DNA from: Mastigocoleus sp. MO_188.B34
Lineage (GTDB): Bacteria; Cyanobacteriota; Cyanobacteriia; Cyanobacteriales; Nostocaceae
Direction: 5' to 3'
NCBI RefSeq assembly: GCF_030065675.1
Contig: NZ_JASJDK010000056.1
Span: 1 to 38,925, forward strand
DNA: 38,925 nt
Shown here: positions 1 to 7,787 of the stretch, piece after piece
Layout of the letters: each line of letters begins with the position of its first letter
How positions within the stretch are numbered: position 1 is the stretch's first letter
The notes under the pieces: model-generated
The model's database searches: none
The model's input: the letters and a program-made list of their open reading frames with translations, nothing else
Told to the model about the DNA's origin: nothing
Made by a program: the position numbers and the translations under genes

Positions 1-151
1 ATAGTAATTATTCTCATTTGCTCTTCATTAAATCAAATGGCCTTATAGTTTTTATGTACTACTTATGAGGTCAACCCATTTATGAGTCTGTAGGGTGCGA
101 AATGTGGGCTATATGTAAATAAACTACTTCTCCAAGCAGGTTGAAGGGGAA

Positions 152-400
152 TTAAATCTTCATTAGCAAATGTTCTGCATTGGACAGTGCGTCGGGATTA
201 TAAGGAATACCACCGGTTCCAATATCGTACAATTCAGTTTTTGCACCACTACTACTTGCTTGACAATTTTGGCTAACTTCTGGATTAATCCTTTCTTGTG
301 GTAAGTCATTCAGGGTACGAGTTGGGTCAATACCGGGAGTATTGATATTTACTTCACCTCTTCTTCCAAAGGTAGAACTAGCAGTGATATCGTTAATAAA
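152..400 (-). pseudogene. C-terminal remnant of a filamentous haemagglutinin-like secreted protein
   Basis: The minus strand reads open from 400 to a TAA at 152-154 and gives about 82 residues with no start codon. An in-frame TAG lies directly upstream at 401-403. The reading includes ITASSTFGRRGEVNINTPGI, then DPTRTLNDLPQE, a cysteine in SQNCQASS, and a tail with GTGGIPYNPDALS. This pattern is typical of the extreme C-terminus of cyanobacterial two-partner-secretion (TpsA/FHA-like) proteins. The upstream beta-helix repeats and N-terminal secretion domain are absent from the window, so I read it as a decayed fragment. Recognition rests on motif memory, not on a search. Confidence 0.7.
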
Positions 401-969
401 CTAATTAAAATTTATTGCAAAAATATAATTCAATAAAATATTGAGAATATAAAATTCTTACAACCAAAAAAATCAACTTATTATTACCCAATCTTCTATC
501 AACAAAAAGTAAAGATGTGTATGCAAAGGTAATAGATAAATAGCGTGAAAAAGATAGTTTAGTTTTTATGTTCGTTTTACAAACAAATCACCAGAAATTA
601 ATGCAGAACTAAGTAATATTTATAACTTAATCAATAATATTAGTTGATTGAGATAAACTTATCCCATACTTCTTCCCCATTGATTGTAAAAGTATTTGTA
701 GCAGTAATTTTTTTGATTAGGAAATAACCTTAAAAACAAGGATGACGCTTTTTTAATACCCTCTTATACTTATACCTGTCAAGACTAACAAGCATCAAAT
801 AACCTTGCTACTTGACTATAGTTCATTAGTACTATATTTTAGTTTTGGTGAGACTAAACTTCGCTAGGTTTCTTCACAGTATGGACTGTTTAAGTATCAA
901 TGAGGAGTTTTTGTTCGCTGAAACGCCACAAATCAAGTTGTAACTTGTAATGTCTAAGGGTGAGGTTAT
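401..969. other. Non-coding AT-rich stretch
   Basis: No convincing reading frame or RNA was found. The DNA is strongly AT-rich with stops in all frames. It may include further decayed sequence from the haemagglutinin-like gene whose tail lies at 152-400, but I could not read any of it. The promoter of the gene at 970 must lie at its right end; no clear -35/-10 pair stands out. Confidence 0.5.
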
Positions 970-1956
970 ATGGGACATAGATCCAATTTCGTCATTATCC
1001 AAAACAGGGAAATAAATATTTACTATTCTCATTGGGGTGCAATTTCTATTCCTAAAGATATTTTTTACGGTCCTCAAATTACCATTGACTATATTAAGTC
1101 TTTGCAACCTGTAGAAACCTTATTGGATGACCTATGGTGTGAAGGTGCAGTACTTGTAGATACTCATGAGAAACAGTTGATATTTTGGGGTGGTGATGGT
1201 TATGAGTATCCAGCAGTTCGTAAATATTTTATTTCCCTACTCCAGTTAAATTGGGAAGGTTGGGGAATTCGCTGGGCTGAACAGGGAATTATTGATATAG
1301 CCCAATATTTAAGAATAGATATTTCGCAAGTACAAACAGATATTGATTATTATCACTGGAAAAATTATCGAGGTTGGTTAGAAAATAGCAAAACCGATTA
1401 TACTGAGACTCTTCTCACAGTTAAATATCATCCAGAACTGATTTTAGATTATAGATTTGATAATTATCTTACTGAGTTACTTTCCACCGGTTCAAGTTTA
1501 TTTGAACTCCTTCAAAGTTGTGACCTAATAGCAATTCCAGATGAAGAGAAAGTATGCAGTGGAGCATATTTAAATTTGTTTGAAAAAGAGATTTGGGTAT
1601 GGTGGGGTAGACCAACAGATGAAAGAGTCCTAAGTAAAATATTAAGGCACTGGCATGGTTGGACAGTCAAGCGTCACACAGAAGGTTTACCTTTTCAAGT
1701 AGAACTTTCAGGTCGTAGTTCAGATTTTATTCGGATGGAAGCAGAAGCAGTAATTGAACAAATATTAGATGACATAACTAAAAACGATAGATTCGACCCC
1801 AAAAAATGGATTGATACTATCGCATCCAATTGCGTTAATATCGAATACGCGGATATTTGGATTAATCCCGATACATTGGATAATTATCAGCCACAAATTA
1901 CTGATCGAGAAAAACAGCAAGTTTTGCAGAGGATAATTAAATTATTGGAAGATTAA
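970..1956 (+). CDS. Hypothetical protein with an internal duplication
   Basis: A 328-residue protein of unknown function. The ATG has a GTGAGG ribosome-binding site a few bases upstream. It is rich in Trp and Tyr, with no signal peptide or membrane segment, so probably cytoplasmic. Two similar blocks can be seen: about residues 63-112 (HEKQLIFWGG, then NWEGWGIRWAEQG) and about 204-250 (FEKEIWVWWG, then HWHGWTVKRHTEG). In each, a beta-hairpin ending in WWG/FWGG is followed by a WxGWxxxxxxxG motif, so the gene probably arose by internal duplication. The opening GHRSNFVIIQNREINIYYSH resembles uncharacterised bacterial proteins I cannot name. It converges with the gene at 2107-2493. Confidence 0.8.
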   Translation: MGHRSNFVIIQNREINIYYSHWGAISIPKDIFYGPQITIDYIKSLQPVETLLDDLWCEGAVLVDTHEKQLIFWGGDGYEYPAVRKYFISLLQLNWEGWGIRWAEQGIIDIAQYLRIDISQVQTDIDYYHWKNYRGWLENSKTDYTETLLTVKYHPELILDYRFDNYLTELLSTGSSLFELLQSCDLIAIPDEEKVCSGAYLNLFEKEIWVWWGRPTDERVLSKILRHWHGWTVKRHTEGLPFQVELSGRSSDFIRMEAEAVIEQILDDITKNDRFDPKKWIDTIASNCVNIEYADIWINPDTLDNYQPQITDREKQQVLQRIIKLLED

Positions 1957-1985
1957 GAATTGGCAAATTTAAGGAATAGATAATA

Positions 1986-2030
1986 GGTAATGGGTAACAG
2001 GTAATTGGTTATAAAAACCTGTCCATTACC
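1986..2030. terminator. Hairpin between convergent genes
   Basis: GGTAATGG (1986-1993) and ACAGGT (1997-2002) pair with ACCTGT (2017-2022) and CCATTACC (2023-2030), leaving a 3-nt bulge and a 14-nt loop. It lies between two genes that end towards each other, so it could serve both as a terminator. There is no clean T-run. Its sequence is also related to the TTACCAA-type repeats elsewhere in the window, so it may be just a repeat. Confidence 0.45.
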
Positions 2031-2106
2031 CTCATCCCTTCTTGATACTCCAAAATTTCATAAATTTTTGATTAGCTATCGGTCGAAACAGTAAAAGGGC
2101 GGGTTA

Positions 2107-2493
2107 TTATCCATCAGTTTGAGCTTTAGATGCTTGCAGATTAGTTAGAGGTTTCCAGGTATTTGCACTCGTATCGAAACATTTCCAAGTTTCTTTGCTT
2201 GGGTCTTTATAGCAAAACAAACAACGGTCATCAGCATCGAAGTCATCAGTCAAGTAGTAGACAATTCCGCGAAAAGGATAAGTTTTTCGGCTCAGTCGTT
2301 TTGCAACTGCTTGATTGGGACATTCGACCACGAATACCGGTTCTGCTTTTAAATGGGCTAGAGAAAAAAAACACATTCTTAAGATAGCCCTAAGCCAGCT
2401 TTCCGAATGCTCAAAATAGTCATCAATGATTTTATTCGTTAGAGCTTGCTCTAAAGATCGATCTTTTCCTTTAGAAGCATGAGAATCAGACAT
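2107..2493 (-). CDS. Hypothetical protein, 128 residues
   Basis: Not recognised. The ATG at 2493 is preceded by an AGGTG ribosome-binding site. The sequence has a charged N-terminus, an amphipathic stretch around residues 30-50 (WLRAILRMCFFSLAHLK), a mixed alpha/beta middle (VFVVECPNQAVAKRL, GIVYYLTDDFD) and a C-terminal Trp/Lys-rich section with DRCLFCYKDPS. There is no signal peptide or clear membrane helix. The CxxC (LFCYKD has only one Cys nearby) is not complete enough to call a zinc site. The gene converges with the 970-1956 gene, with 150 bp between them. Confidence 0.65.
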   Translation of the reverse strand: MSDSHASKGKDRSLEQALTNKIIDDYFEHSESWLRAILRMCFFSLAHLKAEPVFVVECPNQAVAKRLSRKTYPFRGIVYYLTDDFDADDRCLFCYKDPSKETWKCFDTSANTWKPLTNLQASKAQTDG

Positions 2494-3043
2494 AGCAGCA
2501 CCTATTGCTACACCATTGGTTCGAGATTAAACTAAAAGTCCGGCAAATGACAAGGGTATGAGGTAAAACAGGACATCGCCGGTAAGAGTAGCAAGGCAAG
2601 CAAACAGTGAATTGAAGACAAACATTCAGCATAAATATTAAAAATTAAAATATTTGGAATTATTTGCTTTCCTGAGCTACCTATTCTCTATTTTTACCAA
2701 GAAAGTACTTAACTACCAAATTTATTCTGAATAGTTTGTCATCAAACATAAATTAATTTGAGTGGTTCGTTGGTAATTGGTAATAAGCTTCAAATAATTC
2801 CAAATTATTAATAAAGCGATCGCATGAGTGTATCAATAGCTGATTCGCTAACATAACTCATAACTCATTACTGTGCGCTTACGCGCCCCGCTGCGCTAAC
2901 ATAACTCATTACTCATCACCAATAATCCTTAATAATCCCCAATAATCACAAAATCTTTCAATGTATCGCCTTTAGTTGAGATTTTGAGTACTATTGCTCC
3001 ATGGTGAAAAACATTACACCCTTGCCTAGCAGCATAATATCAA
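2494..3043. other. 550-bp intergenic region with dispersed repeats
   Basis: Divergent spacer between the genes at 2107 (minus) and 3044 (plus). It contains a HIP1 site at about 2816, a 16-bp direct repeat (CGCTAACATAACTCAT at 2846-2861 and 2894-2909) and a GC-rich block at 2867-2900. No reading frame worth calling was found. Confidence 0.6.
2867..2900. repeat. GC-rich dispersed repeat, copy A
   Basis: The block has the order CTGTGCGCTTACGCG then CCCCGCTGCGCTAAC. Its reverse complement matches the block at 11006-11063 (GTTAGCGGAGCGGGGCGCG, then TAAGCG and CACAGTAAT) with few changes. Both are much richer in GC than their surroundings. Related words recur in the element at 27270-27447. It looks like a small dispersed cyanobacterial repeat. 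Confidence 0.7.
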
Positions 3044-4105
3044 ATGATCGACCGTCGAAATTTCATAGTTGGTTCAGTTGCGGCTACCACTACCTGTATT
3101 TTATCTTCTTACTTACAATCGGCGGATGCAGTAGGTTCGCCTACTTTAAGTTCGCCTTTAAGACCTAAACGTTTAAAACCTGGTTCCGTTGTAGGAATTA
3201 TTAGTCCTGCTAGTGCAACATTTCTCAAAGAAGATTTAGATATTGTTCAAGATGTAGTTAAAGCTTTAGGTCTTGTCCCCCGCATAGCACCCCATGTCAT
3301 GAAAAGATATGGTTACCTTGCAGGAACAGATCGACAGCGCGCATCTGATATCAATGAATTTTTTCGCGATCGCACAATAGCTGCAATTTTACCAATTCGT
3401 GGGGGGTGGGGTTGTAGTCGGCTTTTACCTTATTTAGATTATGAATTGATAGGCAAAAATCCGAAGATTCTGCTTGGTTTTAGCGATTTAACGGCTTTAA
3501 TTTTGGCAATCAATGCAAAAACTAATCTGGTAACTTTTCACGGTCCCAATGGTTTAACTTCTTGGAATTCAACCCAAACAGAATATTTTCGTCGGCTTCT
3601 ATTTAAAGGTGAAGATTTAACTTTTGCAAATTTGAAATCCGGTGCAGATTCTGACCGTTTAATCCAAGTAAAGTACCGCATACAAACAATTACTCCAGGT
3701 AAAGCCAAAGGAAAGCTCTTTGGTGGAAATCTTTCCGTACTTTCTGCATTAGTTGGTTCGCCTTATCTACCGGATTTCAAAGGTGCAATTTTATTTTTAG
3801 AAGACGTCCAAGAAAATATTTATCGCATAGATCGAATGATGACCCATTTAAAATTAGCGGGTGTTTTCGACCAACTTGCAGGTGTTATTTTCGGACAATG
3901 TAGTAGTTGTAACCCTGGTGAAGGCTACGGTTCTTTAACTTTAGAAGAAGTCATCCAAGACCACATTAAACCGTTGAAAATTCCAGCTTGGTTTGGCGCA
4001 AGTATCGGTCATATTGAAACTATACTTACATTACCCATAGGTTTAGAAGTAGAAATTGATGCCAATGCTGGGACTATTGGAATGTTACAACCTGCGGTGG
4101 TGTGA
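3044..4105 (+). CDS. LD-carboxypeptidase (peptidase family S66), exported form
   Basis: Predicted serine peptidase that removes the terminal D-Ala from muropeptide tetrapeptides during wall recycling (LdcA family). It is 353 residues, close to the family norm plus a signal sequence. The nucleophile is Ser147 in GFSDLTAL; Glu253 lies in the LEDVQE-YRIDRM motif and His323 in IGHIETILTLPIG, giving the expected Ser-Glu-His triad. The N-terminus has a twin-arginine-like start (DRRNFIVGS, residues 3-11) followed by a hydrophobic run and an SADA site near residue 28, so it is probably exported by Tat or Sec. Classical LdcA is cytoplasmic. The gene is followed by heptamer repeats and then the symporter pair; no operon link is evident. 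Confidence 0.9.
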   Translation: MIDRRNFIVGSVAATTTCILSSYLQSADAVGSPTLSSPLRPKRLKPGSVVGIISPASATFLKEDLDIVQDVVKALGLVPRIAPHVMKRYGYLAGTDRQRASDINEFFRDRTIAAILPIRGGWGCSRLLPYLDYELIGKNPKILLGFSDLTALILAINAKTNLVTFHGPNGLTSWNSTQTEYFRRLLFKGEDLTFANLKSGADSDRLIQVKYRIQTITPGKAKGKLFGGNLSVLSALVGSPYLPDFKGAILFLEDVQENIYRIDRMMTHLKLAGVFDQLAGVIFGQCSSCNPGEGYGSLTLEEVIQDHIKPLKIPAWFGASIGHIETILTLPIGLEVEIDANAGTIGMLQPAVV

Positions 4106-4136
4106 GAAGTCAGAAGTCGGAGTCAGGAGCAAAAAT

Positions 4137-4185
4137 TTACTAATTACTCATTACTAATTACTCATTACCAATTACCCATTACCTA
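4137..4185. repeat. Heptanucleotide tandem repeat (TTACYMA type), 7 units
   Basis: Seven consecutive 7-bp units, variants of TTACTAA, TTACTCA, TTACCAA and TTACCCA. The same heptamer family occurs at 20609-20636, 24354-24381 and 37690-37724. Short tandemly repeated heptamers of this kind are known from filamentous cyanobacteria. All copies here are intergenic. Confidence 0.85.
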
Positions 4186-4201
4186 TCATTAATGAAAAAC
4201 A

Positions 4202-4456
4202 ATGAATAACGATAATTTCCGCTCTTATTGGCGTAAAAATACAGCTTTGATTCGCAATCTTTTAATAGTTTGGGGTATTGTCTCCCTACTTATTAGTATT
4301 TTGTTGGTAGAACAATTAAATAATATTTCTTTCTTTGGACTACCTTTTGGTTTTTGGATGGCACAGCAGGGCTCAATCATAACATTTGTAATGTTAATTT
4401 TTATATATGCCTTCCAAATGGATAAATTAGATCGCAAACATAACATCCGGAGGTAA
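4202..4456 (+). CDS. DUF4212 small subunit of a sodium:solute symporter
   Basis: An 84-residue membrane protein with two hydrophobic helices (about residues 18-38 and 52-72) and a charged tail ending KLDRKHNIRR. The length, the YWRKN opening and the FGLPFGFWMAQQGS loop between helices match the DUF4212 family, whose members are encoded directly before a VC_2705-type Na+/solute symporter. The same arrangement is seen here. The stop codon at 4454-4456 follows directly on the GGAGG ribosome-binding site (4449-4453) of the next gene, so the two are expected to be translated together and to form one transporter. Confidence 0.9.
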   Translation: MNNDNFRSYWRKNTALIRNLLIVWGIVSLLISILLVEQLNNISFFGLPFGFWMAQQGSIITFVMLIFIYAFQMDKLDRKHNIRR

Positions 4457-4461
4457 ACAAA

Positions 4462-6135
4462 GTGACAGTTGAATTTTGGACAATTTTATTTGTTGCAATT
4501 TCCTTTTTGCTATACCTCTACATTGGATGGAGATCGCGGGTTAAAGACAGCAAAGGTTTTTTTGTCGCTGGACAAGGGGTACCAGCAATTGCAAATGGTG
4601 CAGCTACAGCCGCTGACTGGATGTCCGCAGCTTCGTTTATTTCCATGGCGGGACTAATTTCTTTTTTAGGTTATGACGGTTCAATTTACTTGATGGGTTG
4701 GACTGGAGGCTATGTACTGTTAGCACTATTGCTTGCTCCCTACCTGCGCAAATTTGGTAAATATACAGTTCCAGACTTTGTTGGCGATCGCTATTATTCC
4801 CAAGTTGCTCGTTTAGTCGCCGTTGTGGCGGCTATTTTTGTTTCTCTTACCTATATTGCCGGACAAATGCAAGGGGTAGGAATTGTTTTAAGCCGCTTCT
4901 TACAAGTTGATATTACCAGGGGTGTAGTTATCGGCATGGTAATTGTCGGTTTTTTCTCGATTTTGGGGGGGATGAAAGGTATCACTTGGACGCAAGTTGC
5001 CCAATATTTTGTTTTAATTGTTGCTTACTTGATCCCAGCATTTGCAATTTCTTGGAAACTTACTGGTAACCCAATCCCTCAACTGGGATTTACTTTTAGT
5101 AATATTGCTCAAGACCTCAATGGTATTCACAAAAGCCTTGGTTTTGGAGCTTATACTAGTCCTTTCACCAACAAATCGATGTTGGATGTTTTGTTTATCA
5201 CTATTGCTTTAATGGTGGGAACGGCAGGTTTACCCCATGTAATCGTCAGGTTTTATACGGTTCCTGATGCTCGTTCGGCACGCTATTCAGCAGCATGGGC
5301 ATTATTATTTATTGCCATTCTTTATACTACTGCCCCAGCTCTTTCAATGTTTGCCCGCTACAACTTAATTGATTCTTTGAATAACCGTACTATAGAAGAG
5401 GTGCGAAAACTAGACTGGGTCAACAAATGGGAAAACGTCGAATTACTCAAATTTGAGGATAAAAATGGCGATGGACGTCTTCAACTCACCCCAGATAAAC
5501 AAACAAACGAACTTGATGTTCACCGAGATATTATTGTACTTTCTACTCCTGAGGTAGCTCAATTACCTCCTTGGGTCGTAGCTCTGGTTGCAGCTGGAGG
5601 TCTAGCTGCAGCATTATCCACAGCATCAGGTTTGCTCCTAGTAATTTCTAGTTCTATCGCCCATGATGTTTACTATCGAATGATAAATCCGGGTGCTTCG
5701 GAAGCTAAACGATTACTTGTAGGCAGAATCGCGATTGGACTATCCTTAATTGTAGCTGGGTACTTTGGAATCAATCCTCCTGGCTTTGTAGCTCAGGTTG
5801 TCGCTTTTGCTTTCGGTTTAGCTGCAGCTAGTTTCTTCCCAGTGATAGTGTTGGGAATTTTTGATAAGCGTACCAACAAAGAAGGTGCGATCGCTGGGAT
5901 GCTTGCAGGTTTAATTTTCACTGCAACTTATATTATTGGTGTCAAATTTGGCGATATGTCACCTTGGTTTTTCGGAGTTTCAGCCGAAGGTATAGGTACA
6001 GTTGGTATGGTAATCAACTTATTTGTAACTGTGGTTGTTTCCCGTTTTACTCCAGAACCACCAGCAGAAATTCAGGCTTTAGTTGAAGATATACGTACAC
6101 CTAGCACGAACACAGAGGAGTTACCAGCGAGTTAA
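4462..6135 (+). CDS. Sodium:solute symporter, VC_2705-like large subunit (SSS family)
   Basis: 557 residues with about thirteen hydrophobic helices, starting at GTG with a GGAGG site eight bases upstream. It belongs to the sodium:solute symporter family, near acetate/pyruvate carriers such as ActP: FFVAGQGVPAIANGAATAADWMSA is the usual first-helix region, and GTAGLPHVIVRFYTV is the conserved central motif. A hydrophilic insert near residues 305-360 carries DKNGDGRLQLTPD, an EF-hand-like calcium loop often present in this subfamily. The substrate cannot be told from sequence; short monocarboxylates are the likeliest. It forms an operon with the 84-residue DUF4212 gene just upstream. Confidence 0.9.
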   Translation: MTVEFWTILFVAISFLLYLYIGWRSRVKDSKGFFVAGQGVPAIANGAATAADWMSAASFISMAGLISFLGYDGSIYLMGWTGGYVLLALLLAPYLRKFGKYTVPDFVGDRYYSQVARLVAVVAAIFVSLTYIAGQMQGVGIVLSRFLQVDITRGVVIGMVIVGFFSILGGMKGITWTQVAQYFVLIVAYLIPAFAISWKLTGNPIPQLGFTFSNIAQDLNGIHKSLGFGAYTSPFTNKSMLDVLFITIALMVGTAGLPHVIVRFYTVPDARSARYSAAWALLFIAILYTTAPALSMFARYNLIDSLNNRTIEEVRKLDWVNKWENVELLKFEDKNGDGRLQLTPDKQTNELDVHRDIIVLSTPEVAQLPPWVVALVAAGGLAAALSTASGLLLVISSSIAHDVYYRMINPGASEAKRLLVGRIAIGLSLIVAGYFGINPPGFVAQVVAFAFGLAAASFFPVIVLGIFDKRTNKEGAIAGMLAGLIFTATYIIGVKFGDMSPWFFGVSAEGIGTVGMVINLFVTVVVSRFTPEPPAEIQALVEDIRTPSTNTEELPAS

Positions 6136-6168
6136 ATTTAAATTAACATTACATACATAAATATATTG

Positions 6169-6190
6169 GAGGCGTTCAATTGAACGCCTC
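6169..6190. terminator. 22-bp perfect palindrome after the symporter gene
   Basis: GAGGCGTTCAA followed at once by its reverse complement TTGAACGCCTC, 33 bp after the symporter stop. It can form a strong stem with a minimal loop, but no T-run follows on either strand. It could act as a terminator or 3'-end stabiliser for the symporter operon, or be a two-fold protein-binding site. Confidence 0.5.
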
Positions 6191-6430
6191 TAGCTATAGA
6201 GATTTTAATTATAATAGGAATTTTAAGGATGATTTCAATAAACTAAAATTTTGTCTGATGTACACATTTATTTCCAGTAGTTTAGTACGATGTGTCTCTC
6301 ATTGTTGCTCAAACCAATGCTGTTTGTTTTCCAGCATTTATGGTAAGAGCAAGCTAAAATCTGTTGATTTTGGTTTGATACTTTGAGGCTTCGACCGTTC
6401 TAGACTTCAAAACTTTGAGAATTTTAGAAT

Positions 6431-6627
6431 TTGAGAAGTTGAAAATTAGAATTCGTGAGAATTTGGAAAAATTGAGAAGTTGAGAAATTGAGAAGTTGAG
6501 AAGTTGAGAAATTGAGAAGTTGAGAAATTGAGAAGTTGAGAAATTGAGAAGTTGAGAAATTAACAAACTGGAAAGTTGAAAATTAGAATTCGTGAGAATT
6601 TGGAGAAATTGAGAAGTTGACAATTAG
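6431..6627. repeat. Purine-rich 8-bp tandem array inside a 30-bp direct repeat
   Basis: About eleven units alternating GAGAAGTT and GAGAAATT run from about 6472 to 6561. They are bracketed by two identical 30-bp copies (6438-6467 and 6575-6604) that begin GTTGAAAATTAGAATTC. The strand asymmetry is strong: purine-rich on plus, pyrimidine-rich on minus. The minus-strand reading frame through it gives only LLNFSISQ repeats and is not believed to be a gene. Confidence 0.9.
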
Positions 6628-6655
6628 AATTTGATTATATTCTTGTTTGTCGTTA

Positions 6656-6889
6656 CTAACGACAAGATTCAAAAAGGATTGCAATTCCCATCAGTAAGAG
6701 TATTGTAATTCCCAGACGCCAGAACAAGTTTATCAAAAACCAAAAGATTGGGATTGAAGTAAGCGGAACACTAAAACCTGCAGCAATTATATAGGCAATT
6801 GCAAAACCAACACTTCCAAGGAAAAAGTATTTAAGAAATCTGGAAGTCCATATGAAGAAAAAGCTATGTTCACTAGTGCTAGTTTTCAT
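6656..6889 (-). CDS. Small membrane protein, unknown function
   Basis: 77 residues when started at the ATG at 6887-6889. An upstream start at 6994 would add 35 residues that look unlike the rest, so the shorter form is preferred. Two hydrophobic helices can be seen (about residues 19-37 and 42-70, the second perhaps two segments), and the protein ends in LFESCR. The ribosome-binding site is weak. No family was recognised. The 3' end abuts the tandem repeat array at 6431-6627. Confidence 0.45.
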   Translation of the reverse strand: MKTSTSEHSFFFIWTSRFLKYFFLGSVGFAIAYIIAAGFSVPLTSIPIFWFLINLFWRLGITILLLMGIAILFESCR

Positions 6890-7148
6890 AATTCTATGTA
6901 CGGTAGATGAATGTGCAATAGACTCTGAGTCTCTAATCAAAATCGCGAAAACTTTTGCATTAACTAGGATAATTACCCTTATCGCAAGATTCAAGAAACA
7001 GAATATAGAAGTCAGAATTTAGAAGCCATAAGATAGCAATTAATGCTCTTTAAATCTGAATTTTAGCTGCGGTTTACTTCAATTACTTAAAATTAGCTAT
7101 AACTCAAAGTGGCTTAACTTAAGGCTAATTGACTCAGGTTTACTAACT

Positions 7149-7406
7149 CTAATAAATAGATTCTACTTCTTGAATCACGGGTTGAATTTCGCGTTGCGGT
7201 TCGGTTATTTGAGAATGATTATTCACTAATAATATTATGCAACCAATCAACGCTCCTAATAGTAAAAAAGTATTAAGCCTATACTTACGAAAAGAGTAAT
7301 CTTGTCCACACTTCACACATACTTGTCTGTAAGCATCTAAAGGATCTGTCATAAATGGACAATAACCCCGATCGCATTCACGATTATCGCAATTTGGTGA
7401 ATTCAT
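7149..7406 (-). CDS. Small Cys-rich single-pass membrane protein
   Basis: 85 residues from the ATG at 7404-7406, chosen because AAGAGG lies about eight bases upstream; a TTG six codons earlier is less likely. The N-terminal half has Cys residues spaced as CDNRECDRGYC and, later, CVKCGQDY, which could bind zinc. This is followed by one hydrophobic helix (about residues 46-61) and an acidic tail. The Cys-rich part plus one membrane anchor resembles short cyanobacterial zinc-ribbon membrane proteins, but I cannot name a family. Confidence 0.6.
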   Translation of the reverse strand: MNSPNCDNRECDRGYCPFMTDPLDAYRQVCVKCGQDYSFRKYRLNTFLLLGALIGCIILLVNNHSQITEPQREIQPVIQEVESIY

Positions 7407-7787
7407 CGTTTCAGCCTCTTTCAAGTTTGAATAAGGTTCTTGTAGCTTGAACCATTTATATATTTATATAGTGACAGACAAAAATAACTTGTTCAGTTCA
7501 TTTTTTGGCTCATTTCTTGGGCTCAGTTATCATTGATGCGATTTTGATAATCCCCAGAGCCATTTTGGTATAATATTTTTTTATACTAGTTTGTTATATT
7601 TTTTTACGTTTTACTGCTTAGAACTCATTTGTGGTAAAAATTTACCTTTTCACCACAAATTTCCCTTTACTATCTGTAAAAGCACGAAATTACTTTCTTT
7701 AAAAAATTAAAGAAAAAGATGATTTATGACCTACTAGTAACTGCTCAAATGTAACATAAAAATAGTGTGTTATTCAACAAGTTCAGT
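7407..7787. other. Divergent intergenic region upstream of the STAND gene
   Basis: A 380-bp AT-rich spacer between the Cys-rich protein (minus) and the STAND NTPase (plus). Apart from the promoter-like pair at 7544-7574 nothing was recognised. The roughly 190-nt distance from that promoter to the start codon implies a long 5' leader. Confidence 0.5.
7544..7574 (+). promoter_or_regulatory. Candidate promoter of the STAND NTPase gene
   Basis: TTGATA at 7544-7549 and a perfect TATAAT at 7569-7574, separated by 19 bp. The -10 box is preceded by TGG, so it fits an extended -10 (TGnTATAAT), which would tolerate the long spacing. The next gene downstream on this strand starts at about 7788. Confidence 0.4.

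Noticed and set aside
401-870. Possible further pieces of a secreted or CHAT-type protein
   Set aside because: No continuous similarity could be read in any frame; too decayed or not coding.
874-1107. A 77-codon minus-strand frame
   Set aside because: It overlaps the start of the better supported 970-1956 gene and has no motif.
4137-4185. Regular repeats considered as a CRISPR array
   Set aside because: The units are 7 bp with no spacers and occur at four intergenic sites; they are tandem heptamers.
6354-6623. An 89-codon minus-strand reading frame rich in Leu, Asn, Phe, Ser
   Set aside because: It is a direct read of the 8-bp tandem array; the product is a simple repeat with no start signal.
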